From Diprion similis (taxonomy: Eukaryota; Arthropoda; Insecta; Hymenoptera; Diprionidae), in the NCBI RefSeq assembly GCF_021155765.1, contig NC_060115.1, positions 8,288,493-8,352,492 on the forward strand: a stretch of DNA of 64,000 nucleotides. Direction: 5' to 3'. Below are positions 36,090 through 48,327 of this stretch, piece by piece. A program made the translations under genes and the position numbers. Under the pieces are notes generated by a model. That model had not been told where the DNA came from and searched no databases. It saw only the letters and a program-made list of their open reading frames with translations. The first letter of the stretch is position 1; the number at the start of each line of letters is the position of its first letter.

Positions 36090-37556
36090 TTTGATTACCC
36101 GATTAGTTTTGGGCGAAGTTCATTGTATTGTTACTTAATTAAGAATAAGGGTACACCTATCATAGTCAATAAGACCAGCGCTGACAATGAAAACTCTTCA
36201 GGTGGACACACAATTGACAATACCATAATTCATAAAATTCAAATCTACCTAATAGTAAATTTTATCCTGTTAGTTACTTAAGGTTAATTAAAAAAGTGAC
36301 TATCTAATTGACATGGAATTTCGGTTAATAAATGGATGTAAGGGAAATATACGTATAGTTAATCATGCAAGAATAAATATTAAGTTTTTGTTACGGTTAT
36401 TAAGACTCGGGTGAAAATGGAAATCATGCAGAATCGTTGTGATACTAATCCTTTTGCAAAACCTGGATCAATCAGTGTCTTATAAAGTAAGCTCGAATTG
36501 TGTCATCCTGTTATTTTCTCACTAGAGGAGAGACAGAGGAGAATCGAAGTGAAAATGTAAATAAAATTTGAGAACTAACCGGAGAATCACCTGTTTGATT
36601 TTGGATGAAAGTGCCAATTTTGTCAAAAGATAGGATGTAGGATTTCCAGCATTACATTACGATTGCACATATTTCACGTGAATTTTCACAAATTCAGATG
36701 CTGCGATCATAAAATAAAGAGATATCGTGATGTTCACATGAGTCAAATCATCCTGGCTGCGAGGTCAATGAAACAGCTGATTAGTCGCTGACACATTAGC
36801 ATAAGTAAGTAGGATAAATAGCAAACTACATCAGTTAGATCACAGCAGCGTATGAGCGAATGAAAAAGTGTGTCGCAACATATAATGATACAAGTTAATT
36901 ACGTCTCGGAGCAGCTGTAATTAAAGTAAGTATCACAATTTTATCATACAGCTTCCCTGAGAAAAAGTTTTTGCACTTGCTTTACGACATGAAGCTTGAT
37001 AATTTTCCAATTTCTTGTATCTTATAATTCGGGACTAAAATGTCACGTGAGAAATGAGAATGACATTTGAGGGTGAATATCTGTATAACTAGAAAACTCC
37101 ATTTCTTCAATCGTAGCAATTTATGTTTTTTGTATGTCCAGATACGCTTCTTATCGTTCCTCTTGGAAACGTCGTAAGATTGTGTTCTGCATAGAAAGTA
37201 AATATAGTGACAATGGGCATGTATACGAGATGAATCATTATCACGAGTTCGCGATATTTTGCTTATCTGTGTACGATTTCACCGGATGTTTCCAATGGGC
37301 GTATCCTATGAATAGATCTGGTTATCGCTGGAAAACAACCAAGTGTACTTACGCTTAGTCACTAGAATTCGCCGAAGCAGAAAACTATTTTTTCTACTCA
37401 ACGAACTAATTTTGTCATTCACTGGCAAAGATGATAATTTTTTTCTATGTTTGTAACTGATAGGGATAAAGACCTCGTAAAATTTTTACCCGCAATGTAT
37501 CTCCACCACATTTAGGCTGCAGTGTAACTTTTGAAGAGCGTAATGGGCATGAAAAG
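36090..37556. other. Interval between array genes 4 and 5, with a gene relic and a possible promoter
   Basis: It contains the 3' UTR of gene 4 and the exon relic at 36458-36615. Upstream of gene 5 there is GATAAATA at 36813, TCAGTT at 36831, a possible UTR donor AAA/GTAAGT at 36926 and an acceptor TTTAG at 37515. The promoter reading is weak because the TATA-to-initiator spacing is only about 20 bp. Confidence 0.4.
36458..36615 (+). pseudogene. Relic of a sixth oxygenase gene (end of exon 3 and intron 3)
   Basis: The sequence translates KTWINQCLIK and is directly followed by GTAAGC. In the intact genes the same place reads KAWINHYLMK (gene 3) or KAWISHCLMK (gene 4), followed by the exon 3 donor. 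Similarity to gene 4's third intron continues (TTATTTTCTCAC..TAGAGGAGAGACAGA versus TTATTTTTTCGC..TAGAAAAGACAGA). A weak match to the 3' UTR after the stop follows (GATTTTGGATGAAAGT versus TAGTTTTGGGCGAAGT). Exon 4 and everything 5' of this fragment are missing. Confidence 0.7.
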
Positions 37557-39211
37557 ATGGATGAAATTCCGGGAACTCAATCTTCAGAATCAAACGAAAC
37601 GTATGACAGAGAGACAATTCTTCTGAACTTAGCGACCGACGAACATCTGAGAACGTATATCTTGAAGCAAGAAAATCCCGAGATTTCAATGACTCGCAGG
37701 ACATCGAGACCAACCGAAAATGAATGTCGAGAAACGGTTACCGAAGAGTTGCGAAAAGTTCTGATCGCTGTTCCAGACACCATGCTTCACCTTTTAACAG
37801 GGTGGACTAAACCTGCGGACTGCGGGCGACCCGCTGATCAAAAGCCCGACTGGCTCGATATGGAAAAGCTTCGAAGAGGCCAGAAATTCGCTCAGGATCA
37901 CAGTTTCTCAATTTACATTGCCGAGATCCTCTCCTGGTTCGCAACGTACACTTTTCAAAGCTCTCTCAATCCAGTGATTATAACAGGAAAAACTAGCTCG
38001 CCGTTCGCAGCTTTCAAAAGGTATCTGTATGGGGTAGCGAGTTGAAGTTTGTCTTGGAAGGCTGTGATCCTTAGAATAAATTTTGAATCTTTAGTCTGGA
38101 ATTTTTAACCACAATTAAGGTTCTTGTCTACGTCTCTGCGGATTCGGCATTGGTGCACTCAGGATTTATGGTCGAAGGAGACAGCAGCTTGGAAGGACAT
38201 TTTGGCTGTGAGAAGGATGCATGCGGTAGTAAAACGCAGGATGGACACTTTTACGAAAGAAGACAGAGACGCCGCAGCTAAGATACCCAAGCCTTTTTTC
38301 ATCTCGCGTAAAATATTGCTTGAAGATTTTCCCGAGGCCTGTAAGACCCCAGCAATCGGCCAGTGTCCATTATTGATAGATCAGAACAGTCCTGATCCAC
38401 CCAGGAGTTTCAATCAGACCGACATGGCCATCACGCAGTGGGGCTTTGTCGGTTTGATAGTCTCCTACCCTGAAGCTTTTGGGGTTCATTACGCGACGGA
38501 TGAAGACCTCGAAGCCTATTGCCACTTATGGAGAAGCATCAGTTATCAATTGGGAATGGAAGACGAGTGAGTCTGAGTAAATTCATTCAGAGCTCATCAC
38601 TCTATTTTTTCAGTTCAATATCAATCTTGCGATTAACTGTGTGCATTTTTTTCGCAGCTTCAATTTTTGCCGTGGTACTCTTAAGGACATCCGAAAACGG
38701 AGTAACGACTTCATCGAAGCATGGGTGAAGCCTCATCTGCGAGAGGTTACCCCGGAGTGGGAACATATGCTGAGATGCATATTCAGTAGTCTCAACCTTT
38801 TCATGCCCAATATCACGTTTGAAACAGGTCTTCTCCAATTTACGGATATTATAAATTTGAAAATGCCGCGGCTCTATTCTTCGCTTTCTTATAAGCAATG
38901 GATCGGCTACTATGTCACAAAGTAAGCTTGCATTTTTAAAGACCGTTGTTCTGTTTTATGATAGGTGAAAATACATCCAGTCAAGATTTCTTATTATTGG
39001 AGTAAATGCCGGTGAGGTATCAAAATTGAATTGATTTTTTTTTTTATTTTATCGGTAAATTTTTCTTCATTTCAGGTACTTTTTTTATTACGCAACCAAA
39101 TTACCAGGAGTAATAAAACTTGCGAATACTTTTCTGAACCGATCACTCGATGACTGTCAAAGAATGTCCCCTCAGGAGATGGAAGCGATACGAATCAAGT
39201 TGGAGAAGTAG
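37557..39211 (+). CDS. MPAB/Lcp-type (DUF2236) oxygenase family protein, array gene 5
   Basis: Exons 37557-38020, 38120-38566, 38658-38921 and 39076-39211; 436 aa. It starts MDEIPGTQSSESNETYDRE, then LHLLTGWTKPADCGRP (KPAD replaces the RPGD of the other four), PDWLDMEKLRRGQKF, GKTSSPFAAFKR, RHWCTQDLW, VRRMHAVVKRRM, GQCPLLI, TQWGFVGLI, CHLWRSISYQLG (Ser replaces the Gly of SIGY), NFCRGTLKDIR and a final exon FYYATKLPGVIKLA. The core and the candidate heme histidine are conserved. It is more divergent than genes 3 and 4 from each other, so it is an older duplicate, but all splice sites and the frame are intact. AATAAA lies at about 39250. Confidence 0.86.
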
Positions 39212-42200
39212 TCGGATAATTATCTAATAATTAAACTAATAAGTTTAAAAATAAAAAGATGATAAATTATTTTCTATTATCACAAAGGAGTAGAGGATAA
39301 TGTATTTTTTATAAATATGCAATATTATTTTCTTCTTTCGTATCGATTGACCTGAACATAATTACTGTTTCAAATTAAATGGAATACATCAATTCAATAT
39401 CAGTATACATCACAATTGTTTTGTATAATGATTGTTAATGATAGCAATTTATACAACCAAAATAAAACAGTTGATGAGAAACAGTGCCGCGTAAGAAGTT
39501 AATAAAAATTCAACGGGTGATGTAGTTTCATTTTTTCGGTTTGAAAAATATTCTTTTGTCAAGTTCTGTTCATTTATTTTCGTATTCATCAATTTTGGAC
39601 ATTGAATCCCGGTCAGAAAAGAAAAGCTATTGCCAACGTCTTTCTGTCTTTGTCTACAAATGTAAAAGGAACAACAGAGTATACCTATACAGGTCAGAAA
39701 CCGATATGCACTTACATTCCATTACGTAGAATATGAATTCTAAAAACCCATTTCGCGTCAAAGGGCACTACTAAATGTGGGATAAGACAAGAATGCCAAT
39801 ACAGCAGGGAAACGCTACCTGGCGCAGGCTCAATGCGAATTACCTATTTCAGTGGAATTCCTATCGATCAAAAACTAGGCAGTAAAATATCTCAGCAGGA
39901 TTTTCCTGCCTATGAAAATCCAGAATGGCGATATAAGGTTCCTCTTGGGCGATTGAAATGATGGCTGAGAATTTTACCCTCACCAGACCCTGACTATCGT
40001 TATAAAGTCCAAAACGATTCAAAATGCAATATTGAATTTAGGAGTAATTGCATCGTAGACGCTCACCTGGATAATGCATATTGCACAGTCAAGATTGCAT
40101 TGTACGAAATGCTGCAGTTAATTCGCTTTTTATTAAATTTTGCTATATTTATACGCTCACGCGCCGTGTTACACGCAACTGTAGTTACACGCGTGTATGA
40201 GATTCGACAAGTCGCTTGCATTCTGAGATGCACTACACAAGCCTGTAGGATGGCGCTATCTGTAAACCACTTTTTTAACTGAGCCATCGCTGCGCGGGAA
40301 TACATTCGGTTCCTTGAAATCAATGAACATTTTAATTATTGCCTCAAAACACATTGTTAATAATTTACTAATCGGTTAAACACGATCCAGTATCATTCAA
40401 AAATACAGAATAAAAATTATGACGAAATCCATTTCGGAGATATTAGCTTTGCTCGTGTGCAATCAGATATGAAACGAATTGACAAATCGATTCGTAGAAC
40501 GAAGAAGCAACAGTTTTCGCGTAACAATTTGCAACTCAGGTATTCAAATCTGAGAACCAACACAATTATCGCCAATTGCAAGAAAGTAGGTAGAAGTACG
40601 TGCATCATATATTTTGGTGAGTTAAATTTTTGTTGGACTATCGCCACGGAACCTTCTTGACCATGAGTCATTCCTATAACTGTTGCACTATTGCAGCCTC
40701 GCTAATTTACACGTCCTGCAATGGCGTGCGGTGAATTGGTATCCACATTTTGAATGCATTCGTTCGAATAATTGAATAATTCGTCTTGAAGTCAAAGCGA
40801 AAACTTTGAGATGGGCAAAAAATGTTAATATTAAAAAAAAAGCTCTGAAAAATCGTTTGATAGTGACTCGAACAACCGGATTTTCTCCTCGACTCGCAAC
40901 TTGGATCTGGACAGTCTTTCCAAGCATACATACGTAACGATCTTTAAATTACATCGTACAATTCTATTTGCGCAGTTTGTCCTTAGACTTGACCCCTCGC
41001 AGTCCGCGAAGAGCTTTACTCCCACTGTAAGAAATCTCTTTGGAGAGAATTGCGCGAGCCTATATTTACAATAAGGCACGTTGTAAATCATCGCGATAGA
41101 TCTGCGTTAGCGCAGAATAGAGCACATAGATCGTACCGACAGAATCGGTAAGCATGCAACGTATTACAGCTCATACGTTTTTACATTAGTTATAGGTATA
41201 TGATGACCGTGTGTATACCTGCATGCGTTACACATGCGGGCTGGTCAATGTCATCAGATGCAAATAAATTCAATACGTAATCCAATGACACGTTCTCCGC
41301 GCTAAACACGAGATATTCAGGATGCGGACAGGTTGCGCAATGTAGTGCTTTCAGGTATATCGCATTACCCGACAAACTTCACACCCACGTTGCTATTGCA
41401 ATACCTACATCTATTCAGATATGTTTGTCTTTCTTCTTCGTTCCATTCTCGGGACTCACTTTCAAAGTCGTGAAGTGTCTTTGTAATTACTTGTCACGTT
41501 GTGTGAAATATGTGTGCAAGAAACTAATTCAATATTATTCAAGAATGAATTTTGGCTCTCGACGCCGGCGGGAATTTCTCTAAATTTATCCAAGATCGTT
41601 ACGTTTATACTAAAAATAATTAACAACATAAATCGATCAATGTGGATTTTTCTTTCGACCATCAGTAAGAATAATTCTAATCTTTTATTAATTACTGCGA
41701 AAGTTGTATTCTTTTATCACAAATCTGAAGAGCGTGTGAATAATTTCTAAAACGAAAAACAGATTCATCATCTGCGGTTGGCTGGCAAACTGCAGTTTGC
41801 AAAATGTTAAAATATATACGTACAACTATTTTCGTGTGCACGACGTGATGTAGGTCCATATTTCTCCTGAGTACAAGGTACCAGAAGCGCACTTCGACTA
41901 TACAAAGTGACCAAAGTCACGTGGCACTGAGCCGAGGCCTCGGATTCGTGGATGTTTGAAATTTTCTTTAGCTAATAATAGCCGCGACAGCGAGGAGACA
42001 GCAGTTGCACGATGCCGGGTCGGTTTGGTTCTTCTTTTCCTGCACATGCCAGACTCCGGTGTTCCATTTCGAATCGCCTTCAAGGAGACGAAAAGCGAAT
42101 GGAAAAAAATTCTCAATCTCGTCGACGCCACTGGCCGGCGAATTTTTCTCGGCGTCGACGAAAATTTGGCAAAAGAGCGTCTGCTCGAGGCTGGCATCGC

Positions 42201-45200
42201 GGATTCCTCTCAATATCTTCGCAGCTTTCCATCGGGCCGGATATATTGGCCGGAAAATGATGCCGCAACATTTAAAGCTGCGCTAGAATTCTGGCCTCTG
42301 GCTGCGCCGGCGAGGACGAATAAAAATTTAGTCGAAGGCTAAGGTCGCGAGGCTGCAGCGGCAGCCGGCTCTGAGGAATTTGGCACGATTTTAAGCCGAG
42401 ATACCGATCGTAACTTGAATCTTAATTAAGAATTCAATACAGGGTGACGAGGATGCAGGATAGGGGCGGAATAATCCCCTTCTGCGGGGGTGATAATCGT
42501 CACCTTTCACAGTTTCACGACCAGGCGGTCGATCAATCTCCCCGAAATTACTGGCCGCGAATTTTGCGCTCTTTGACCGATCGCGATTTCGGACTTTCGC
42601 CTTTTCTTCGACTTTATCGCGTGTGAACCAAGGCCAAAAGACGCGATTTTGGTACCTACAATTTAACCTCGCTGACGTGTTCTTTTACCCTAGGATTGTG
42701 TATTATTTCCGGAAAATAATTTCGTAACGACGACGGCTCGACGTTTTATGAGACCAAACCTCCGTCTACTTTGACGTCTTAAGGAGGCTGCAGGTTGCCA
42801 GAAATTCATAATTTTTATGTTATTTAAGTCCGTGATAGTCGCGATTTGAATATTTATCGAGTTATTAAGTATTCGAATTGTAAAGAAAATCTTAGAGACT
42901 TAGATTCTTGATTTAAAATTGTTTCTGAATACTTAAAAATCGAGTAGATTTGTGCGATTTCATTTTACGATGGCTCGTTTAATTCGTAAGATTATTTTCC
43001 GAAAATTCACTGAAACTTTTTCTATCGCATCGTTAAATGTTTAATTCAGTGACATTATACCGATATTCATAAAAGTTAACAAGTGGCAATGTTGAATTGA
43101 CTTAGGTACGAAGAAAAAATGAAATCCGTTTCAAAGACTTATAGTAGAAAATGGTTTTCTGAATAAAACGAATATTCGTACAGCGAAGTCTAACAAATTT
43201 CTTCTATATTTTCAGCAATATTAGAGCGATTTCAAACACTGCATCGATGTCTAAGCTCTCCTCTAAAATTCCATCATTTTATATGACAAGAAATCTTATA
43301 ATAATTTGAAAAATACTCGACGTATGACAATCTCGAAATAAAATCAATTCCTTATAAATTTTTGATGACCGGCAAAATATCTTCTCTTTTCGGACGCCTC
43401 CGCAAACTTTACGTTCGAATCCGTTAGGCGTGAGCTACAGCGAATTTAAAAAGTGCGACGAACAAGTTATTCCGCGAGTAAATCAAACGACCCAGATCCA
43501 TATAAGGGTCTCATGGGCTCCTTGATGACGCCTCCGGAGTTTCGATTCCGTTCTCCATCGCTTTCAACTTGCAACCCGTGATGTCACGAACGGTCCGAGA
43601 ATTCTCCCACGTAATAATTCGCAACTCGTCGCTGTTTTCATTCGCTCTTTCTAATATTGGTTCATATTTTGAATCAGTTTTTCAAATTTTCTTGCACCTG
43701 CACTCTACGGCTCTTGTTTTTTTGTTTTTTATGTCAAAAACTAATTGGATAGTCACGAATTTTATGAAAGAATATACTAAAATATTTATCTCATATAGTT
43801 TGCAAACGAATTCAATTATGTTTGAATGTCTCTTGTCTATACATATGAGAATGGATAATTTTAACAATTTTAATTGATAAATCGTTAAAACTGCGCCCCC
43901 ATTATTTAATGTCAATTACAAAGACACTCAAGGCACCATTTAAAACATTTAATTTACACAATTTTCAAATTCATTTCATGACTACTCAGCAATTGCAAAG
44001 AAAATCGCATAAAATCCAAGGAAATTTACCTGAGAGAACGGTTTTGGAAGCGAAGATCGATCGGCGTGCCTGCAAGACTATTTCGGATCCACGTCTGCCG
44101 CGTTGGTAGTTGTTGGATGTGACGTCACACTCGTTGACGTGAATCGTAGCTGAGGTCACGCACAAATTAGTCGTCACAGAATGCCGAGAGTTTAACCTCG
44201 GAGTTTAGATCCCTGAAGCGTTTCGCCCACAGTCTTGATACGACGATGTATAAGTGTTCGCACTGTGCCTGTAATAATTTGTAAATATATATAACGTGCC
44301 GAGTGGATAGTGATTTACATTTTCCATTACACACAGATGAATGAAAAAGAGAACTTTGCTCTCATCGACTCTGATCGCGAAACCGCGGTCGAATCATATT
44401 TGGCAAAACTCTTATTTATCTTATCCCATTATTATAATAATCTTCTAACCTACTGCTATTTACTCACATTGCAAACGTGCTCGTCGAGTCTTTTACGGAC
44501 TTGAAGTACGACCGCTCAGCTGTGGTCAACGTTGATTCATCTGGTCTATGATGCATATTAATAAGACGGAGTGATAATGTTAATTCGAGCATGTTTCTCT
44601 CGGCCAGGGATTCCGAAATCTCGTGCTTCCCACTCGCCAAACCCCCGCAGGACTATTTTGGAACAATGAGAAGAGAGACACTCGTCACTCCGTGACGTCA
44701 TCCATTCAAGTTCCGTTCTGGAGTTCTCAACTTCTCTCATGCATGACCGTCTTTTCGTAGTTTTTGGATCGATTGAAAATACCGCGTCATTCGGTCGATT
44801 TCCCTTCCCTACATGGAGTTCAGTTTTCTTCACAGGAAAAACTGGGAAATGAAACACAAGGTTTCTCGAAACTTTTGCAAATTTTCAAACCTCGAACATC
44901 AAGACACGCGAAGCTGATCCTTGCGGGCTTTTGAAAACTAATCAACTTATGCTGACTTTGGAGACTAGATACTTAAAACAAAAATGAAAAACTAATTTAT
45001 TTGTACTATATTCAATTGAATTTTGGGTCACTCATACCGAAGTACCATTGGCAAGGGTTCAAAATTCCGGTCATTCAAAGTCCAAGAAATTAACTCATCA
45101 ATGATTGAAAACATTTCCAAGTAGAAGCGCCCGTTTAATTGTAAGAAGAAAAATGAAAAGAGAACAACAAAGTTTGGCAAATCTTAGCGAGTTGATTCAT

Positions 45201-47914
45201 GATAAAAAGTAGATTTTGACGATGTACCAAAGAATATACACATACGTATATTCTTAGTGACGGTTCTGAAAATTTCTACAAAAATAGACGACACGTAATT
45301 GTAGCGTTGTTTTCTTTTTCAGGAAAATCGCAGTTCCGCCTTTGCACCTGTTAACATATATCTACATGTATGTACATACGTGCACCAACCTACCTGAGTA
45401 TGATTGTTTCAACGCGGCACGAACGGAAATAGTGCTGGATGTAAACATGCCCACAATATACAAATACGTCATATGTTTATTGATAGCAACACGCCATATT
45501 TATACGATCGATGCGATCACCTGACATACGCCTCCCGCGGCTTTTCGAACACGTAACCGAAGAGGCACGAACAACACCAATTGTTCCAGAAACCTTGATT
45601 TCTCATAAAGCCCCATGTATAATAACGCACGCTATAATAAGCCTGGCAGTGTTCGAGATGAAACTCGAAACGCGACTGATTTCAGCGATAGTAATAAGAG
45701 CTGTATTGGATGTACATACATACACCTGCCCACGCGCAGGTACGTAGGTACGTATCGAGTTTCGCGTTGCAGGTAATAGTTTATTTTTTTCTAGTTATTT
45801 TTATTAACTTCCTTTTTTTCTCATACGATTTTTCATCTCCTAGCAACGAAAATTCCAAGACCTCGCGACCTTCGATGTACCTTGAGAGCGATATCATGCG
45901 GTGATTAAATTACCACGCCAATAAATTAGTCAATTTTAACGCATGAGGGAAGAGCCTTTTTTCTCTCATTCAATGTTCAAACGCATCTATATACTGGTAC
46001 ACCTACATACACATGATACGCAGACCGTGACGAGACGTGACGAGGCGGAGGCTGAAGAGCCGTAGAATCGTAGAATCGCCTCAGTTTATACCCTGGGTCA
46101 CTGCTTATACGCTAATTAACCAATTAACAGACCAAAAACGGGACACACCTTGTTAGAAGGTTTTGAACTCGTAAATTTATCTGCTCGCAAGATGCCTGTC
46201 TATCTATCTTACATGTTGTATGATACGTGGTGGCTCTTCGCCTCGATTACTATTTTTCGTGTCTTGAAACCCGCGGCAGTTTAGCTGATACAATTAATTT
46301 GCCAATTAATCAATTGCTCGATTTAAACGAGACACCTAATTACGTACACAATCGTCGTTCATGCGTGTAACGCTTGCTTGCGGCTGTTGCATGAAATTAT
46401 TTCACGATGGAAATTTATCGTCGTATTATTTCCACCGATTGATATTGCTGTAATAACAAAGAAATGCTGACGTCGCAGGTTTTCTTCCCGATACTTTTTT
46501 CATCGTTAGAATTTCAGGATTTCTCAAATTCTAAATGTAGAGACGTGAGTTTTTTGCAGCTATACTGCACTATGTTTTGTTTACAATTTTTCAGAATCTA
46601 TATATTTATTCTTCGTAACGTATATAAATATGTACGCAAAGTTCCTGACGGAATACACCTCGAGCAAAATAAGTATGTCCACAATGATAGCACTGGTATT
46701 TTTGACGCAGGAGTATGGTGAAAAATAAATATCCTCATGTTTTTACACCTGACGATGTGTTTTGCTACGTTTGAGAATTGTGAATTTCAAATTTTTCAAC
46801 ATTATTCGAATAAGCAATTTCGACGTTAAAGAATTTCCTCTTGGATGATTGAAAATTCGACACGGAAGTTACTGTTCTGAATTGAAACTGGAATGTCTGA
46901 AGTTCTACTTTGGAAAAGTAAATTCCTTCACCTTATATTCGCTCGATAGAGTTCCAGTCTAACCAACCGCATATCGAACTTGAGGATATAATTATTTCAC
47001 TGTGCAGATATTATTAAGGAACTAAATCGTAATAATTCAATTATCGAAATTCAAGAATAAGATAGAAGAAAAGACATTCAACGAAATAAGGAAGAAAATC
47101 TTGACGATCCGATTACCGATCGTACAGGCACAGCTTTATACCTATACATGCCTATACTCATTAAATCCAGCTGACTAGAAATTTACAGGTTCTAGATCAT
47201 CGCTGAATAAGGCGTCGTGGTTACGCGTCTCGATCCTACGGAATTACGAAGCATCGAGACGAACGGCAAGTTGCGTCACTGCGGCAACGAATTCCGGAAA
47301 TAAGGGTATATTATTCAGTCCGAGTTTGCGACAGATTCGCAGATCTAGTCCAGTCGGGAGGTAAATTTAAAATTGCAATTTTTCGATACTACTATTTTCT
47401 TTTTCTAATATTTAGGCGGGAGGGTTCATCAGAATTCAAAATCCGAAACTTCAATAAGTCTCTGCAGTAGCTTCGGCCGCCATTTTGAACTCACGGTGCA
47501 ACTCGGTCTTTGTCAAATAACTTTCCCATTTTCAACTATTGATTAAAAACGGCAATGACTAATTGCTGTCGGAAATTAAATCCTCTAGAGCTTTGATCGC
47601 AACAATCTTTTGTCTAACATAGCTATTTACCGACTTAAACCTAAACCACGAAATCATAACGACGGTCAAAGCTGCTACAAAATCTGTTCCAAATTCTGGA
47701 TTCCTACTGCCAACGACCGTTCCTGCAACGATTAGAAAACGAGAATAGTGTTATCGAAAGATCGCAATTTCATGTATTCGTTTTTCGTTGTCCGCAGAGA
47801 GGCGAGCGACTGGGCTAATCGGATCATCGGCGCATCGTCAAGACGGAATCCAGCGGGGCTGCGTCGCCCCCGCAAATTGAAAATGCGCGGTCCGAGGGGG
47901 GGATGAGAGGATCG
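39212..47914. other. 8.7-kb gene-poor interval between the array and the HspB8-like gene
   Basis: No gene is recognised on either strand. The most coding-like stretch is 41956-42342 on plus (128 codons, GC-richer, no known motif), and it is not called as a gene. Two perfect TGACGTCA sites occur at 44120 and 44693. (TA)-, (CATA)- and (GTAC)-rich simple DNA is frequent at about 45.2-46.0 kb. The last ~200 bp become GC-rich and lead into the heat-shock gene promoter. Confidence 0.45.
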
Positions 47915-47927
47915 TTCCTGAACATTC
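47915..47927 (+). promoter_or_regulatory. Heat-shock element
   Basis: TTCctGAAcaTTC: three perfectly spaced alternating HSF half-sites (TTC, GAA, TTC at 5-bp intervals). It lies about 75 bp upstream of the TATA box and about 400 bp upstream of the HspB8-like ATG. It predicts HSF1 control of the main promoter. Confidence 0.75.
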
Positions 47928-47999
47928 GGCGACGCTTGGCGTTCGCGGAGACGTCCGATGATGGCCGAGGATTACCGAAGGGGTCGGAGTCGCCGGCGG

Positions 48000-48007
48000 T
48001 ATTTAAA
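48000..48007 (+). promoter_or_regulatory. TATA box of the main HspB8-like promoter
   Basis: TATTTAAA in a GC-rich context; a second TTATAA lies at about 48029. Transcription would start near 48030-48060 and leave a 5' UTR of about 270-300 nt containing an (ATT)n tract. Confidence 0.55.
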
Positions 48008-48102
48008 GCGTTGCACGCGTCCCGCGCTTATAACTGCTAGACGTGAAGTCAGAGCGCGAGGATCATCGAGTTAGATACGCGAGAAACGCATAAGAAATTA
48101 AT

Positions 48103-48141
48103 TATTATTATTATTATTGTTGTTATTATTATTATTATTGT
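48103..48141. repeat. (ATT)n/(GTT)n tract in the 5' UTR
   Basis: Tandem TTA/TTG units inside the presumed 5' UTR of the HspB8-like mRNA. Confidence 0.85.
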
Positions 48142-48327
48142 CATTTTAATTGGCATTGCTGAGTTATTATCAGTGAGTTTGAGTGAGTGAAAGATTTGGA
48201 AAGTCTGCTATATCGACACGCGGTAATAATACATATATTGTTGTTAGTACTCGACACACTGCGAGTGCGAAATTATTGTTTCGAGTATTTGACAAGCGAG
48301 TAAGAGAAGACATCCGACGATCTCAAG

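Noticed and set aside
37134-37358. 74-codon plus-strand frame upstream of array gene 5 as an extra N-terminal exon
   Set aside because: The other four genes have no such exon, gene 5 has its own ATG in the conserved place, and the frame has no relation to the family.
41956-42342. 128-codon plus-strand frame as a gene
   Set aside because: No signal, domain or splice context, and two overlapping minus-strand frames of similar quality; kept only as a weak finding.
44558-44857. 99-codon minus-strand frame
   Set aside because: No recognisable motif or promoter; length is within chance for this region.
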